Below are positions 24,704-36,079 of a DNA stretch of 64,000 nt, one piece after another (positions within the stretch are counted from its first letter, which is position 1; every line of letters starts with the position of its first letter). The DNA lies in the NCBI GenBank assembly GCA_963693315.1, contig OY856188.1, forward strand, positions 151,686,396 through 151,750,395, written 5' to 3'. The position numbers were made by a program, and so were the translations under genes. Source of the stretch: Diogma glabrata. Its lineage: Eukaryota > Arthropoda > Insecta > Diptera > Cylindrotomidae. The notes beneath the pieces are model-generated. The model did no database searches, had not been told where the DNA came from, and saw only the letters and a program-made list of their open reading frames with translations.

Positions 24704-25056
24704 AGGGTACAGGGGAAAAACAACGTAAGTCCATTTTTTCGAAATCGAGTTAGTGCTGCTATTTATTGAAGAAATACAAAAAATTTCAGTTGCAAACCCA
24801 GCCCGTATAAATCAATTGAAAAGAATTCGCAACATTGTTTTTATACCCAATTTACCGGGGAAAAACAACTTTATTCACCATTTTTTACCAACAAACGCCG
24901 CTGGTGGCCCCGGTTCAAAACACTTTTATGAGCCATGTCTATTCATTGTTTAATCCGAATTCACAAATTTTCTTGCATTTAAAGACTTCAAACACAAAAC
25001 TTCAATTTTCTCGGATTTTGATTTTATGGACTTACGTTGTTTTTCACCTGTACCCT
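24704..25056. mobile_element. 353-bp MITE with 31-bp inverted ends
   Basis: The ends 24704-24734 and 25026-25056 are inverted copies with one mismatch, starting AGGGTACAGG(G/T)GAAAAAC and reaching ACGTAAGTCCAT. If the TA inside GGGTACAGG is read as the target duplication, the terminus becomes CAGG...CCTG, like Tc1/mariner or pogo MITEs. No transposase. An internal CCGGGGAAAAACAACTTT resembles the end sequence. 25057-25688 is AT-rich with no gene visible. Confidence 0.85.
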
Positions 25057-25681
25057 TAAGATTTTAATGCTTACCTTCTTCCAAAATATCAATATGTACA
25101 TCATTAAAATTGGGTTGACGATTACAAATTTATGCACTCCATTGAAATTTATCTTGAATAGTATATCTTTTTCACAATATACACTCAAAAAATCTAATTA
25201 AATTTTACAATATTTTTACAAATTCACAACACACAAAATTATTTTAAATTTATCTAACACTTTTTTAAATAATTTAATATTTTTTAAAATTATGATCTTT
25301 TGGAGAATCGTAGGTTAACCGATCATCAAACAACTAATTTGAATGAATATTTAAATAAACTAATTAATTTAAATTTCGGTCAAAAGAAAAAATAAAACCG
25401 AATGCACATCGAATTATGCTTCGTCAACATTAACTCCAAACGGAGTTAACGTGTAACTCCCTTAAAGCTAATCAAGTAGTTGGGAAGTACCTTCCTAAAA
25501 AAACTCGGTTAATGTTTATGCATATAACTAGGTTTACACTAAACGGTGTTAAAAAAATGTCTTTCAATCTTTTTGAAATTTTTAAAATAAGAAGCCTTTT
25601 TTGTGGAGTTAATTTATTCCAATCGGATAGAATATCAAATATTTTTTCGGATCAAATACAATTCACACCCCGATATTTTTT

Positions 25682-25950
<269 letters not shown>

Positions 25951-26217
25951 TAGCGGGACCCGGCGTGCTTTGCTACGCCTATAAAAAAGTTTGTGCGCGT
26001 ACATTTTGTTGAATTAGCAAAAATAATTTCAAAGAGTCGGAATAAGAATAGAAAGCGTATTTTTTAATTTTTCCGTTTGGGAAATATGAATAACAGAGAG
26101 CATTAGCATTCTAGCTGATCAATCTAGATGGATTGAGAATCGAACGGCATGTCAAAATTTGAAAGTGATTGGTAAAGAGTTTTGGAGAAATTTTTGAGCT
26201 TGTTGTCGAATTTCTGG

Positions 26218-26320
26218 GCTGGACCTAGAAACCTCGTGCTTTTCGCATGGTCAATTATATGTTGCGTGTTCAAAGCGTTGGAAAACCTTCAAGTTTTATC
26301 GTATATGCCCCTGAAAATAT
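26218..26320 (+). pseudogene. Helitron helicase fragment, + strand
   Basis: Translates to LDLETSCFSHGQLYVACS and, after a one-base shift, VGKPSSFIVYAPENIAK. This is the same conserved C-terminal helicase motif (CFSHGQLYVACSRVGK) seen on the - strand at 27500 and 52200. Confidence 0.7.
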
Positions 26321-27450
26321 TGCAAAAATTATAACAATATCAAAATTTGAAACTTTTTACAAAATTTCAAAAATTGTAAAAAAATCAAAAATTCAAACTT
26401 CTTCAAATTCTAAAAATATTCCAAAAATTCTTACAAAATCAAAAATTGAAGCTTTTTTCAAAATTCTAAAAATATTTATAAAATTCAAAATTCATAAATT
26501 CAAAAATTCAATTTGTTTTCAAAATTATAAAAATATTAACAAAATTAAAAATACAAACTTTTTTCAAAATTCCAAAAATTATAATAAAAACAAAAATTTA
26601 AAGTTTTTCAAAATTCTAAAAACATTCCGGAAATTCTTACAAAATCAAAAATTGAAACTTTTCCAAAAATGTTGAAAAAATTTAAAATTCACAAATTCAA
26701 ATTGCATGTTCAATCACATTTCATGACATACAAATAATTAATTTTATTTTTTTCCAAAAAATTGGGTAAAAATTAAATGAAACATTCTTTTGACACACTG
26801 ACAATATTTTTTTGACAAACTTTTAATGAAATAATCTACTTTTTGATCTCACATACGAATCCCGACTATCAAGATTTCTTTAAACTCAAGGTTACTACTC
26901 ATTATCACCTAAAACTACCGTTTTTAAGCAAAAAATATGAATATTTCCTTGTTTTGACACTCTTGACGATTTTTTTGACACACTTCTGGTACAGTTATCG
27001 AACATATCGTCCTGACTGCTATTTTAATTGAGTGTACCTGTTTTTAGAAATAAAAATTTTTGAAATCCTTTCAGCGGTTGTCTAAATTTCATAGGTGGTG
27101 ACGGACGACCGACCAGCAGACAGATATACATTTTTTTTTGCTGTTTTAAAATCGTTATGACCTGAGAAATGCCCTAAAAAGTGGGGGTAGGAATTTCACT
27201 TTTGGCTCGAGAATGTAATACTTATGTCTTTCAGACCGAAGTAATTGAAAAAAATTGTATTCCCGAATAGTTTCGTTTAATAGCCAAAAAATTCAAGTTA
27301 TACAATACAGCCACTATTATTGATCTCAATGAATTGGAGGTAGAATGTCGATCAGAATTGATAATCGCTGACAAATGTTATCTAAAAATATATTGTAGGT
27401 GGTACGAAGTTCACCGAGTGGGTCTTCTAGTAAAAATTTGTAATTTTAAT

Positions 27451-27750
27451 TTAAATCAGTGCTAATCGGTGTACAATATTTTTAGTAAACCTGTTTTTTG
27501 CTAATACAATAAGATTTGCTGATTTACCCACACGTGAGCATGCAACATATAGTTGCCCATGGGAGAAACATGAATTTGCCAAGTCCAAGCCACAAATGGA
27601 CATTGTTTGTCCTTGAGACTTATTTATGGTCATGGCGAAAGCCAAACGAATAGGAAATTGAAGTCTTTTGAATCGTATTGGAGAATCTGATGGTATCAAT
27701 GGAGAATCTGATGGTATCAACTTTTTATTATTATTTTTTAATATCAGCAC
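27451..27750 (-). pseudogene. Helitron Pif1-like helicase, C-terminal fragment
   Basis: Contains FPIRLAFAMTINKSQGQT and LANSCFSHGQLYVACSRVGK, the last SF1 helicase motifs typical of Helitron Rep-helicases. The repeated SDSPLIPSDSP near the start comes from a 21-bp duplication at about 27680-27720. The rest of the protein (Rep nuclease, Walker motifs) is absent. 27761-29824 is AT-rich with no gene, apart from the small duplication at 29289. Confidence 0.85.
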
Positions 27751-29288
27751 AATGCTTTAAACTGTAGCTAGCTTCATTCTTTATTGATCATGAGGAAAAA
27801 GTTAAGAAATTTTAAACTTTTTCATTGAGAAAAATATATTTCAAAAATAAATTTTTTTTCCTCAAAATAAATTTTCATACAAACTTGGTAAAAGTAATTT
27901 CATTGTGCATGCACTGTAATGTTTTTGGGGCTTAAACTGTTTCTAAACGTTAAAGGCTCAAAATAGCTAAATCGTTTTTATGCCTTTTTGGACAATTTAT
28001 TAACCTTTCAAAAACATCCATGAAATAATGACTGTCCATGAAATAATGATTTTAAGCGGCGTTTAAAAGTAATATTAGAAAAGAAGTAATAAATTATGTG
28101 CAATACCCTAACAAACTATTGTTTTAATACAGATTTAGTGACAATACAAATTAGCTATCATCATTATAGCATTTACTGTTTTTTGTCAAACCAAATTTGA
28201 TATTTTCCACCTTCGTGATTTTGAATCTAAAATATAAATAAAAACCAAAAAAGCAAAAAAACGGAACGACGTGACTTGATTCGTACTCGAAACTTTTTGG
28301 TTGATAGCTCATGTTATTGGCCATTACGTTATCTAGACGTATATACTACTCACCGTAATTTTGGGTATTCATAGAGAAATCATTAAAATTAATAAACTTT
28401 AAAGTCGTGTTGTCAAAATTCTAATGAATTTTAATGTTTTTAAGACGTTCGGTAAAGTAGATTTTTTCTGTATTATTTGCCGTGACTCATTTCTCAAAAA
28501 TGCCGATGAAATTGAAATTTAGTCGTTTTTCGCAGAAATATTATTTTTTGTTTTGCTTTATCTTCTTCTACAAAAATTAAATTACGAAAAAACAAATATT
28601 AAAAAACAAATATTACATGAATTTCAACACCACAATCTGGCAAAATTTATTCAAATGCGATAGCAGAGCAAATTGAAATTTTTGAGTCAATTTGCAGATT
28701 CAATTTCAATTTCATCGATAATGGGCCACGGCAATTATTATTTTAAATAAAATTATTATTTTTAAACAAATTTATTAGTACTTACACAATTTTAATTTAT
28801 TCTTGTAAAAAACTTATAATTTTGAAGTTAAAAATAATAATAATTAAATGATACACAACACAATTCAAAAAAAAATAATTCACAAAATAGAAAGAGCTAT
28901 GCGTTAAACTTCAAAACTGTATCATTATAACAAAAAGTTGAAACCAACAGTTTTTTCGGGGCCTACGCTGATGATTTAAAAAGTCCATGATGAAGTTGTG
29001 TCACTTACGTTAAATGTGTTTACGAAATACATTTAACATTCAATTCGCGATTAAAATATATTAAAACTTTTAATTGAGATAAAAACTATCCTATCGAGTA
29101 TATATTAAGCGTAATATATAAAATATTATTCTTAAGTCGCTCAAACATGAAAATTGCCAAAATTTCCCATACAAACTTGTATGAAAAATTTAACCTATGT
29201 TCGTATTTCTTTTACGGACAGAAGAAAATAAAGTATTTTATATATTATGCTCAATATTGTCAGTAATTGTCAGTAATAGTTCATAAAG

Positions 29289-29565
29289 AAACTTAAATTA
29301 TTTAATTGTAGTATAATGAGAAATTTCATAGATAATTTTTAAAATTATTCAAGTTGTGTTTTGAATGAAATCCCATATAAATTTTATTGAATTTATTCTC
29401 TTTTCCCCCTTTTGCAGCGCCAAAAGAAATTTAAATTATTTAATTGTAGCAAAATGAGAAATTTCATAGATAATTTTTAAAATTATTCAAGTTGTATTTT
29501 GTATGAAATCCCATATAAATTTTATTGAATTTCGTTTCTTTTCCCCCTTTTGCAGTGCCATTGCA
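29289..29565. repeat. Tandem duplication, 137-bp period
   Basis: Two copies beginning GAAA(C/T)TTAAATTATTTAA at 29289 and 29426. Both include TTTTCCCCCTTTTGCAG near the end. Confidence 0.85.
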
Positions 29566-29819
29566 GCAAACACAGGAACAAAATAATCGCTCAATAACAT
29601 ATTTGATAGTCTATATGGGCCCTACATGGATGATTAAAAAGTCGATAAAGCAGGTTTGACAGTAAATTAATTAATTTACGCCGCCATCTTCAATCGTTCA
29701 ATCAAAATAAAAACTATCCTATCTCTCAAGTTGGACCATTATACACACACTGAACACAAGTTTATTAAGATTCGTTACGTTGTTGCGGAGTTTATCGCGG
29801 ACAAACATCGTGACATGTG

Positions 29820-29825
<6 letters not shown>

Positions 29826-29907
<82 letters not shown>
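29826..29907. repeat. (TA)n microsatellite, ~82 bp
   Basis: AT dinucleotides followed by GAGATATAACG. Confidence 0.97.
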
Positions 29908-29911
<4 letters not shown>

Positions 29912-29919
29912 TATAACGA

Positions 29920-30790
29920 AAACGACCGGCACTCTCACGGTCGCATTTGTTGAGGTAGATCAAACAAATTTTCTGTACTTGTGTGTTCTAATAATATCTT
30001 GGACAAGTTCGTGAAACAGCAAAATCCACACGTGGTTAAGAAACTAGAGGCTTTTTTCTGAAAAAAATTGATTTTTTAAAACCGTTATAACGGCCGTTTG
30101 GATACAAATATTTCAAAAAATTTAACAAATTTAGAATCTTTGGAACCTTTTTTATCAATTTGTTTTAGAAATAGACCTCTGCAATTAGAGGTTCCTGAGT
30201 GAGTGGCTCCAACAAAAAAATTTGCAAAAAAAATTTTTTTTTAAACACCCGGCACTCTCATTAATATCTTGGACAAGCTCGTAAATTAGCGCAATCCAAC
30301 ACATGGTTAAGAAACTAGAAGCTTTATACTAGAAAAAAACTCTGTTTTTTAGATCCGTTATAACGGCCGTTTGAATTCTAATATTTTTAAAAACTTCATA
30401 AATTTAGAATCTTTGAAACCTTTTTAATCAGTTTCTTTCAAAAAAAAAGCCCCCTGCAGTTGGAGGTTTGTAAAACACAAAATGCGTTTGAATCAACCGG
30501 CGCTCTCACGGTTGCATATGTGGAACCAGATCAAAAAACCTTTCTTAAAAATGTGTGTTTTAATAATATCTTGGACAAGTTCGTAAATCAGAAAAATCTG
30601 ACACATGGTTAAGGAACTATAGGCTTTATACTAGAAAAAAAAGTGGTTTTTTTAATCCGTTATAACGGCCGTTTGGATACTAAACTTTTTTAATTTTCAT
30701 AAATTTAGAATCTGTGGAAACATTTTAATCCGTTTCTTATAAATATAAACCTCTGCAGTTAGAGGTTTTTGACTTGTTGGCTTCAACAAA
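29920..30790. repeat. Three-unit repeat (~250-310 bp) centred on CCGTTATAACGGCCGTTTG
   Basis: Each unit has the order CCGGC(A/G)CTCTCA, AATAATATCTTGGACAAG(T/C)TCG, TGGTTAAG(A/G)AACTA, CCGTTATAACGGCCGTTTG (about 30081, 30354 and 30655) and CCTCTGCA(A/G)TTAGAGG or its relative. CCGTTATAACGG is a perfect palindrome and is unchanged in all three units although the surrounding sequence has diverged. Confidence 0.85.
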
Positions 30791-30967
30791 AAACTTTGCA
30801 ACAATCCCCAACTACAATTTCCAAAAACCTTATAACAGTCAATGTCAACCTTATAACAGTCAAAAAAATAAAAGATTTGAATAGAAGAAATAAATTTTTT
30901 TTTCTTAGAAATAAACTATTTTGATATTTTGCAGTAATTGCACGATATATGATATAGAATAGGTTTG

Positions 30968-31465
30968 TGTCATAAATTGTCACACACATGTTCTGTGGTA
31001 GATTTGATATTTGTTTGTTGCAAAATTGGATAGATATAATTTTGCTTGTAGGTAGCTAATTTTCTTTTTAAAATTTGTTCGATATCTGTTTTAAATTAGT
31101 TTGTTTTGTTTAAACTAATCTGATACATCAGATTCTACTGCCACACAAAACTGTCTGATCTCGAAATCTACCTATTTCTAGCGGATATACGTGCCGCTTG
31201 GACTTTTTTCATATAGTGTCATAAATTGTCACACATATGTTCTGTGGTAGATCTGATATTTGTTTGTTGCAAAATTGGATAGATGTAGTTTTGCTTATAG
31301 GTAGCTAATTTTCTTTTTAAAATTTGTTCGATATCTGTTTGTAATTAGTTTGTTTTGTTTAAACTAATCTGATACATCAGATTCTACTTGTACACAAAAC
31401 TGTCTGATCTCGAAATCTACCTATTTCTAGCGGACATCCTGCCGCTTGGACTTTTTTTATTTTAC
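30968..31465. repeat. Tandem duplication, 249-bp period
   Basis: Two close copies beginning GTCATAAATTGTCACACA (about 30968 and 31217), each ending TCTAGCGGA...TGCCGCTTGGACTTTTTT. AAACTAATCTGATACATCAG is one of several short palindromic stretches in each copy. Confidence 0.9.
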
Positions 31466-31560
31466 TTTTATGTTAAATAAGTTTTATTATAAATAAAAAA
31501 ACATTATTTGAAAAATTAAATTAATTATATTAAAAATTTATTAAAAAGCATTTTAAGCGC

Positions 31561-31574
31561 TTAAAATATGCTCT
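31561..31574. repeat. 14-bp direct repeat flanking element B (left)
   Basis: TTAAAATATGCTCT, repeated exactly at 32201-32214 on the other side of element B. Reads as a target-site duplication. Confidence 0.8.
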
Positions 31575-32200
31575 TATTCAATTAGGAGCTAAAGTGATAC
31601 TTTTTGTGTTAAGTCTATAGTTTGACAATTATACACAAAAAGTCACTTTAGCTCCGAATTAAATACACTATTTTTTCGGCAAATAATTCAATTTCGGCAA
31701 TAATTCCGTTTAAATTTTTTATAAATATGAAATTAATACATCAAAATTTTTATAAATATGAATTTTTATCGTCATAATTACTTCCAAAAAAGAGAAAAAA
31801 AACATTTAAATTTGTATGAATAAAATTTTTTTATCAAAGCAGCCTTTTCAAAATTTCATAATCCAATTGAAATAGTTGTTATTTTGTTGTCATAGTTATA
31901 CAATAATTCAAAATTTCATTATGTTTTGTTGTCATAGTAACATACAATAATTCAAAATATCATAATCCAATGAGAATCAACTTATTTTTGTTGTCATAGT
32001 TATACAATTTGTTTGAAAAAATAAGAAAATAACAAAATAACAAATAACAAATGCTACTTTACAGCCGCCGTAGTAATTAGCATAAAATAAAAATAGCGTT
32101 TCTTTTGCAGCCGTAGTCCAAAAAGTAAGACTTTAACTAACTCCCTAGCGGCAGTAAGGTTAAACTTTACAGCCGTTTGCCGAAAAACTATTTTATTCAT
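31575..32200 (+). mobile_element. Terminal-hairpin element B (626 bp)
   Basis: The best-defined member of the hairpin family. The hairpin is at 31577-31677 (arms TTAGGAGCTAAAGTGATAC... and ...AGTCACTTTAGCTCCGAA) with AATACACTATT at its inner edge, then TTTTTTCGGC, a 500-bp AT-rich body with several TTGTTGTCATAG(T) repeats, then CAGCCG-rich sequence and TTTGCCGAAAAAC near the end. Unlike elements A, C and D, its hairpin lacks a GC-rich loop. Flanked by the exact 14-bp direct repeat. No protein coding. Confidence 0.8.
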
Positions 32201-32214
32201 TTAAAATATGCTCT
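32201..32214. repeat. 14-bp direct repeat flanking element B (right)
   Basis: Second exact copy of TTAAAATATGCTCT. The following 32215-32771 is AT-rich without a recognisable gene. Confidence 0.8.
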
Positions 32215-32771
32215 AAAAACCGAGGTATAGATCTTTTGTCCGTTATCATATACTGTAGACCCGAGATATTGCGATTGTCAGTAATGGTAGTACTGGAAAT
32301 CGACTATACTTTTAAATATTTATTACATCAGTTATCAAAATCTATTTACTAAAATCTAAACTGCCCAAATCCCGTAAAGTAAAGTCATTCATCAACAATA
32401 AAGTAAAGCCAATCATCAATCAGAGTTAGAAGAGGAAGGTTATTTAAATATTAAAAAAAAATAATAACAAAAAAAAATGTTTTTATTTATTTTATTTTTG
32501 CATGTATGTCTTGTCTTTATAAAGACAGAGTAGAAATCAAATAAAATCATATATACTGTGAGTGTGTTAGTGTTAATGCTAGTGAAGTGAATGGAAGATA
32601 AGAGGCCTACAATTATATCGGTGAGATTGTTCTTTATTAAACAGTTATTTGATATTTTATATATACTGTTACCAAGCGTAAAATTTATCCTTTTTTTGCT
32701 TCGGAAGTTATAAATTTATTATTTTACAGGCTTAGATTTGTAATACAAAGTATTTTTTTTTTTAGATAAAA

Positions 32772-35262
32772 TGTGTTGTGTAATAGGGTTTAGAATATGT
32801 GTCACAACAACACATAAATACCTTTTAAGACCTAGGTCTAGACCTGGGTTCCACAACCACTGGCGTTCTTAGGAGTTGATTAACGCTTTCTTTAAAACTC
32901 TGCGGGTTGAAGCCTCTGCGATCTGCCAGTATGACAGCGTGGGATCTTTACCGTTTCACTGGTTGCGGCAACCGACAGCCGTGTGGAACGGGGGTAAGAA
33001 TAAGTTTGAGGCATGATGCCGCTGATTTCATCTGAGCACTGTTGATGTCGATATTTGTAAAAAACAACGAGGTCAGCAACAGTGCGACGATGATGTAGGG
33101 AATCAAGTTTTGATGTCAAAGCTCGATCACCCACAATTCGTATAGCCCGCTTTTGAACAGAGTCCAAGAGGGCCAAGATGGAAAGTTCATCACACATACT
33201 GAATAAAATATCTTTGGGGAACTCGGTCTGTAATCTGAAAACAATCAACAGCTGTGTTTTTTTAGAGTTGAAATTGACAAGGTTTTGGTCACCCTAGTCG
33301 GCGACTTTATTCAGGTCTTTGTTCACGTTTATGGCAGCGTCTCTCCGGGCAGGATTCATTCGTTCGTGCATTTTACCTTTTGAAGGAAGGGGCTCGAACG
33401 ACTTGTGCAGAGTACTATCATCTGCAAAACTATTTATTGGGTTGCTGGTGATTTTCAACAATTCGTTGATATAAATCAAAATAGGGCTGGGAACAATACT
33501 GAGCCTTGGGGTACACCAGCGTTAATTAGTTTAGACTCAGAAGAAAATCCGTCTAAGGAGACCGAAATGTATCGGTTGGATAGAACATTTTGAATCAGCC
33601 TCAAAACATTGGGATGAAAACCGTACGCAACGAGCTTGTTGATTAAGTTGGCATGCCAGACTCGATCGAATGCCTTGGAGATGTCTAAAGCGATAACGTA
33701 TGTTTCACCACCTTTATCAAGTATGCTGTTCCAACAATGCGCTACATAGTTTAATAGATCGGTAGTTGATCTTTTGTTTCGAAAACCGTATTGGCTGTCG
33801 GATATTAAATGATTTTCGTCCAGAAATTTTGAAATATGTGTATTAATATAATGCTCGTAGACTTTGAATAGGACCGATAGTAAAGCTATTGGCCTATAAT
33901 TTGAGATATCAGATTTTGGTCCTTTATGGGGACGGGCTGGACATTTGCCAACTTCCAGCACGAGGGAAATATACCAGATTTGTAGGATTGGTAGAATATT
34001 TTAGTTAAAGTTGGTGCAAGTTCTTTGGAAAAGGTTTTTAAAATAATGGGTGGAATATTGTCCATTCCTGAGGCTTTGTTGATGTTTAACCCCTTTAAAA
34101 GTTTAGCTACTATTTTGGGTTTGAAGTGAAGTTCATTCATATTAACTTCTGAAGACTGGATTTGGGGTATTTCTTTAGGAGTTTCCAAAACAGTGAAGTT
34201 CAGAGCAAAGCGTTCAGCGAACAAGTTAGCTTTTCTTGCGGGATCATTGACGATTAAATCACCATCAATAATAGGGGGAATAGAAAATTTTGTACCAGAA
34301 TTTAAAGAATTAATGGCACTGTAGAAACTCTTGTCAGAAACAGACATAGACGTAAGTTTTGAGGCTTTCGCTCTGTCAATTTCGGACTTTTCGTTTGAGA
34401 TAATCTGGTATTTAAATATTTGTGGGGTGTGGGAGCTGTAGTTTTAAGTAAATCAGTTTTGATAACTGATGAGATTAAATAATGATCAGAATTTTCAATA
34501 CTACCTTTCGCGACATCGACACTCGTAATATCTGGCATTGTGGTAAGATAGAGATCTAAAAGAAAAATATTATCACCGCCATTACGGGGAGTAAAAGTCG
34601 GGTTTTTAACAATTTGGAATAGGCCCTGAGACGCGGCAAAAATTTCTGCCAGTTTTCTACTATTGTCAACATCGTCGGTCGATTTGGAGAATTCCAACCA
34701 TGATTTGTTGTGGACGTTGAAGTCACCGGTAACGATAACTTCACGATTAGGGGACTTTGCTCTAATCTCGTTCATAATTTTTGTCAGTATATTAAAAAGT
34801 TTGGCTTACGTTTGTTGGGGGACCGGTATAAAGCTATTGTAAAAAAAGTAATTTCTGGAAGACAATCTTTAAAACCATTGTATTGAAGCCCGTGTAGTTC
34901 AAAATTTGGAAAGCGCGTGTACGCAACACTCTCATGAATGAATGCACATACGCCCTGATGGCGTTTGAAAGCTGATTCGAGCCTATATTTGGAATTAAGC
35001 GATTCTATAAAGAGAAAATTTTTAGAAACTTGTGTTTCTGTAAGGAATAAAATGTTCGGTTTGTCGTGCTCAAGATGATGTTGCACGTGCTCATGGTTAG
35101 CGTTCAATCCGCAGATGTTTTGAACTTGTATTTTAAAATTTTTTATTGATTCATATATGTGTTGTACCAGCAAATTCCGTGGACGTGTCGCTTTATGGGC
35201 GGGTGGATTGCGCAAATTTGCTTTACCACTTGCAGACTTATTTTTTTCGGTTGTACTGCCAT
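32772..35262 (-). pseudogene. Jockey/CR1-like LINE: endonuclease and reverse transcriptase, degraded
   Basis: On the - strand from 35215. APE-type endonuclease: VQNICGLNANHEHVQHHL, LFLTETQVSKN, then after a frame change near 34780 VIVTGDFNVHNKSWLEFS and SDHYLISS. The linker to RT is about 60 residues, against about 160 in the LINE at 36672, so an internal deletion near 34420 is likely. RT: NINKASGMDNIPPIILK, ISNYRPIALLSVL, YGFRNKRSTTDLL, VIALDISKAFDRVWH, NAGVPQGS and the catalytic SFADDSTLH in 33294-33479. The C-terminus (33248-32892) matches the LINE at 23322. At least four frame breaks. A T-run at about 32751-32763 is the poly(A) tail of the - strand. The 5' edge sits at a (TA)n stretch. 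Confidence 0.9.
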
Positions 35263-35664
35263 ATATATATATATATCAAATTTTTTTTATGTTTTATTTT
35301 AAAATGCATAACTAAGTAAAAAATCCTATCATACAATAAAATATGACATATGCCAATATTTCATGATAAGATGAAGAAATAATAACAAAATAATAAGTGA
35401 AAAACAAATTGCTAGAAATTTGCAGAAAACAAAACAAAACTAAATGCCAATAATCCAGCTGATGCAGCGCACCCCAGACGCACCGCTCACCACCTCAATC
35501 GAGGCACAAAGCCCACACATAATTACGTGCTGGTCCAATTCCTCGGAAGAGATAATGAGCGGTACCACTACGGAACGCTGCCCAGCTAAGACTGGAAGTA
35601 CTGCCGTTGACTAATTAAAGTTCGTCCGCCAGCACCCTAAGATATCATCTTGGCTAATGACATC

Positions 35665-35723
35665 TCCTGCCATTGTCAGTGGTATGTGATATCTCACGCT
35701 AACTCATATGTCAATGGCAGGGA
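35665..35723. repeat. 59-nt imperfect hairpin
   Basis: CCTGCCATTGTCAGTGGTAT pairs with CATATGTCAATGGCAGG across GATATC...; GATATC occurs near the centre. It lies in the non-AT-rich stretch 35440-35850, which also repeats AATCGATCCCTCCTGC and may be the 5' untranslated part of the following LINE. No gene visible in 35263-35926. Confidence 0.65.
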
Positions 35724-36079
35724 CTGGAGTAAGCATGGTAGTCAGACGCGTAGATCAACATTGATCATAATCGATTAAAATCGATCCCTCCTGCGGGAGT
35801 AACAAGAATCGATCCCTCCTGCCTGGTAACAAGAAATATAAAGTTTCGTTTTAATTGTAAGTAGGAATTACTTCTTTTTATCTTACCTGAATTAACTCTT
35901 TTTTTTATTTTTTTTTAATCTTCAATTTGGTTAGTGTCTTTTGTGTCCCCATTTTTTGGTTTTCCCTTATCGTGCAACTGTTGCTTGAAACCTACTATCG
36001 TGTTTTTGTGACAGAGAAACCCCGTTTTTTTTTGTACTGTGTATTGTTGAAATTTAGGCCTGACCGAATTTCAGTATCT

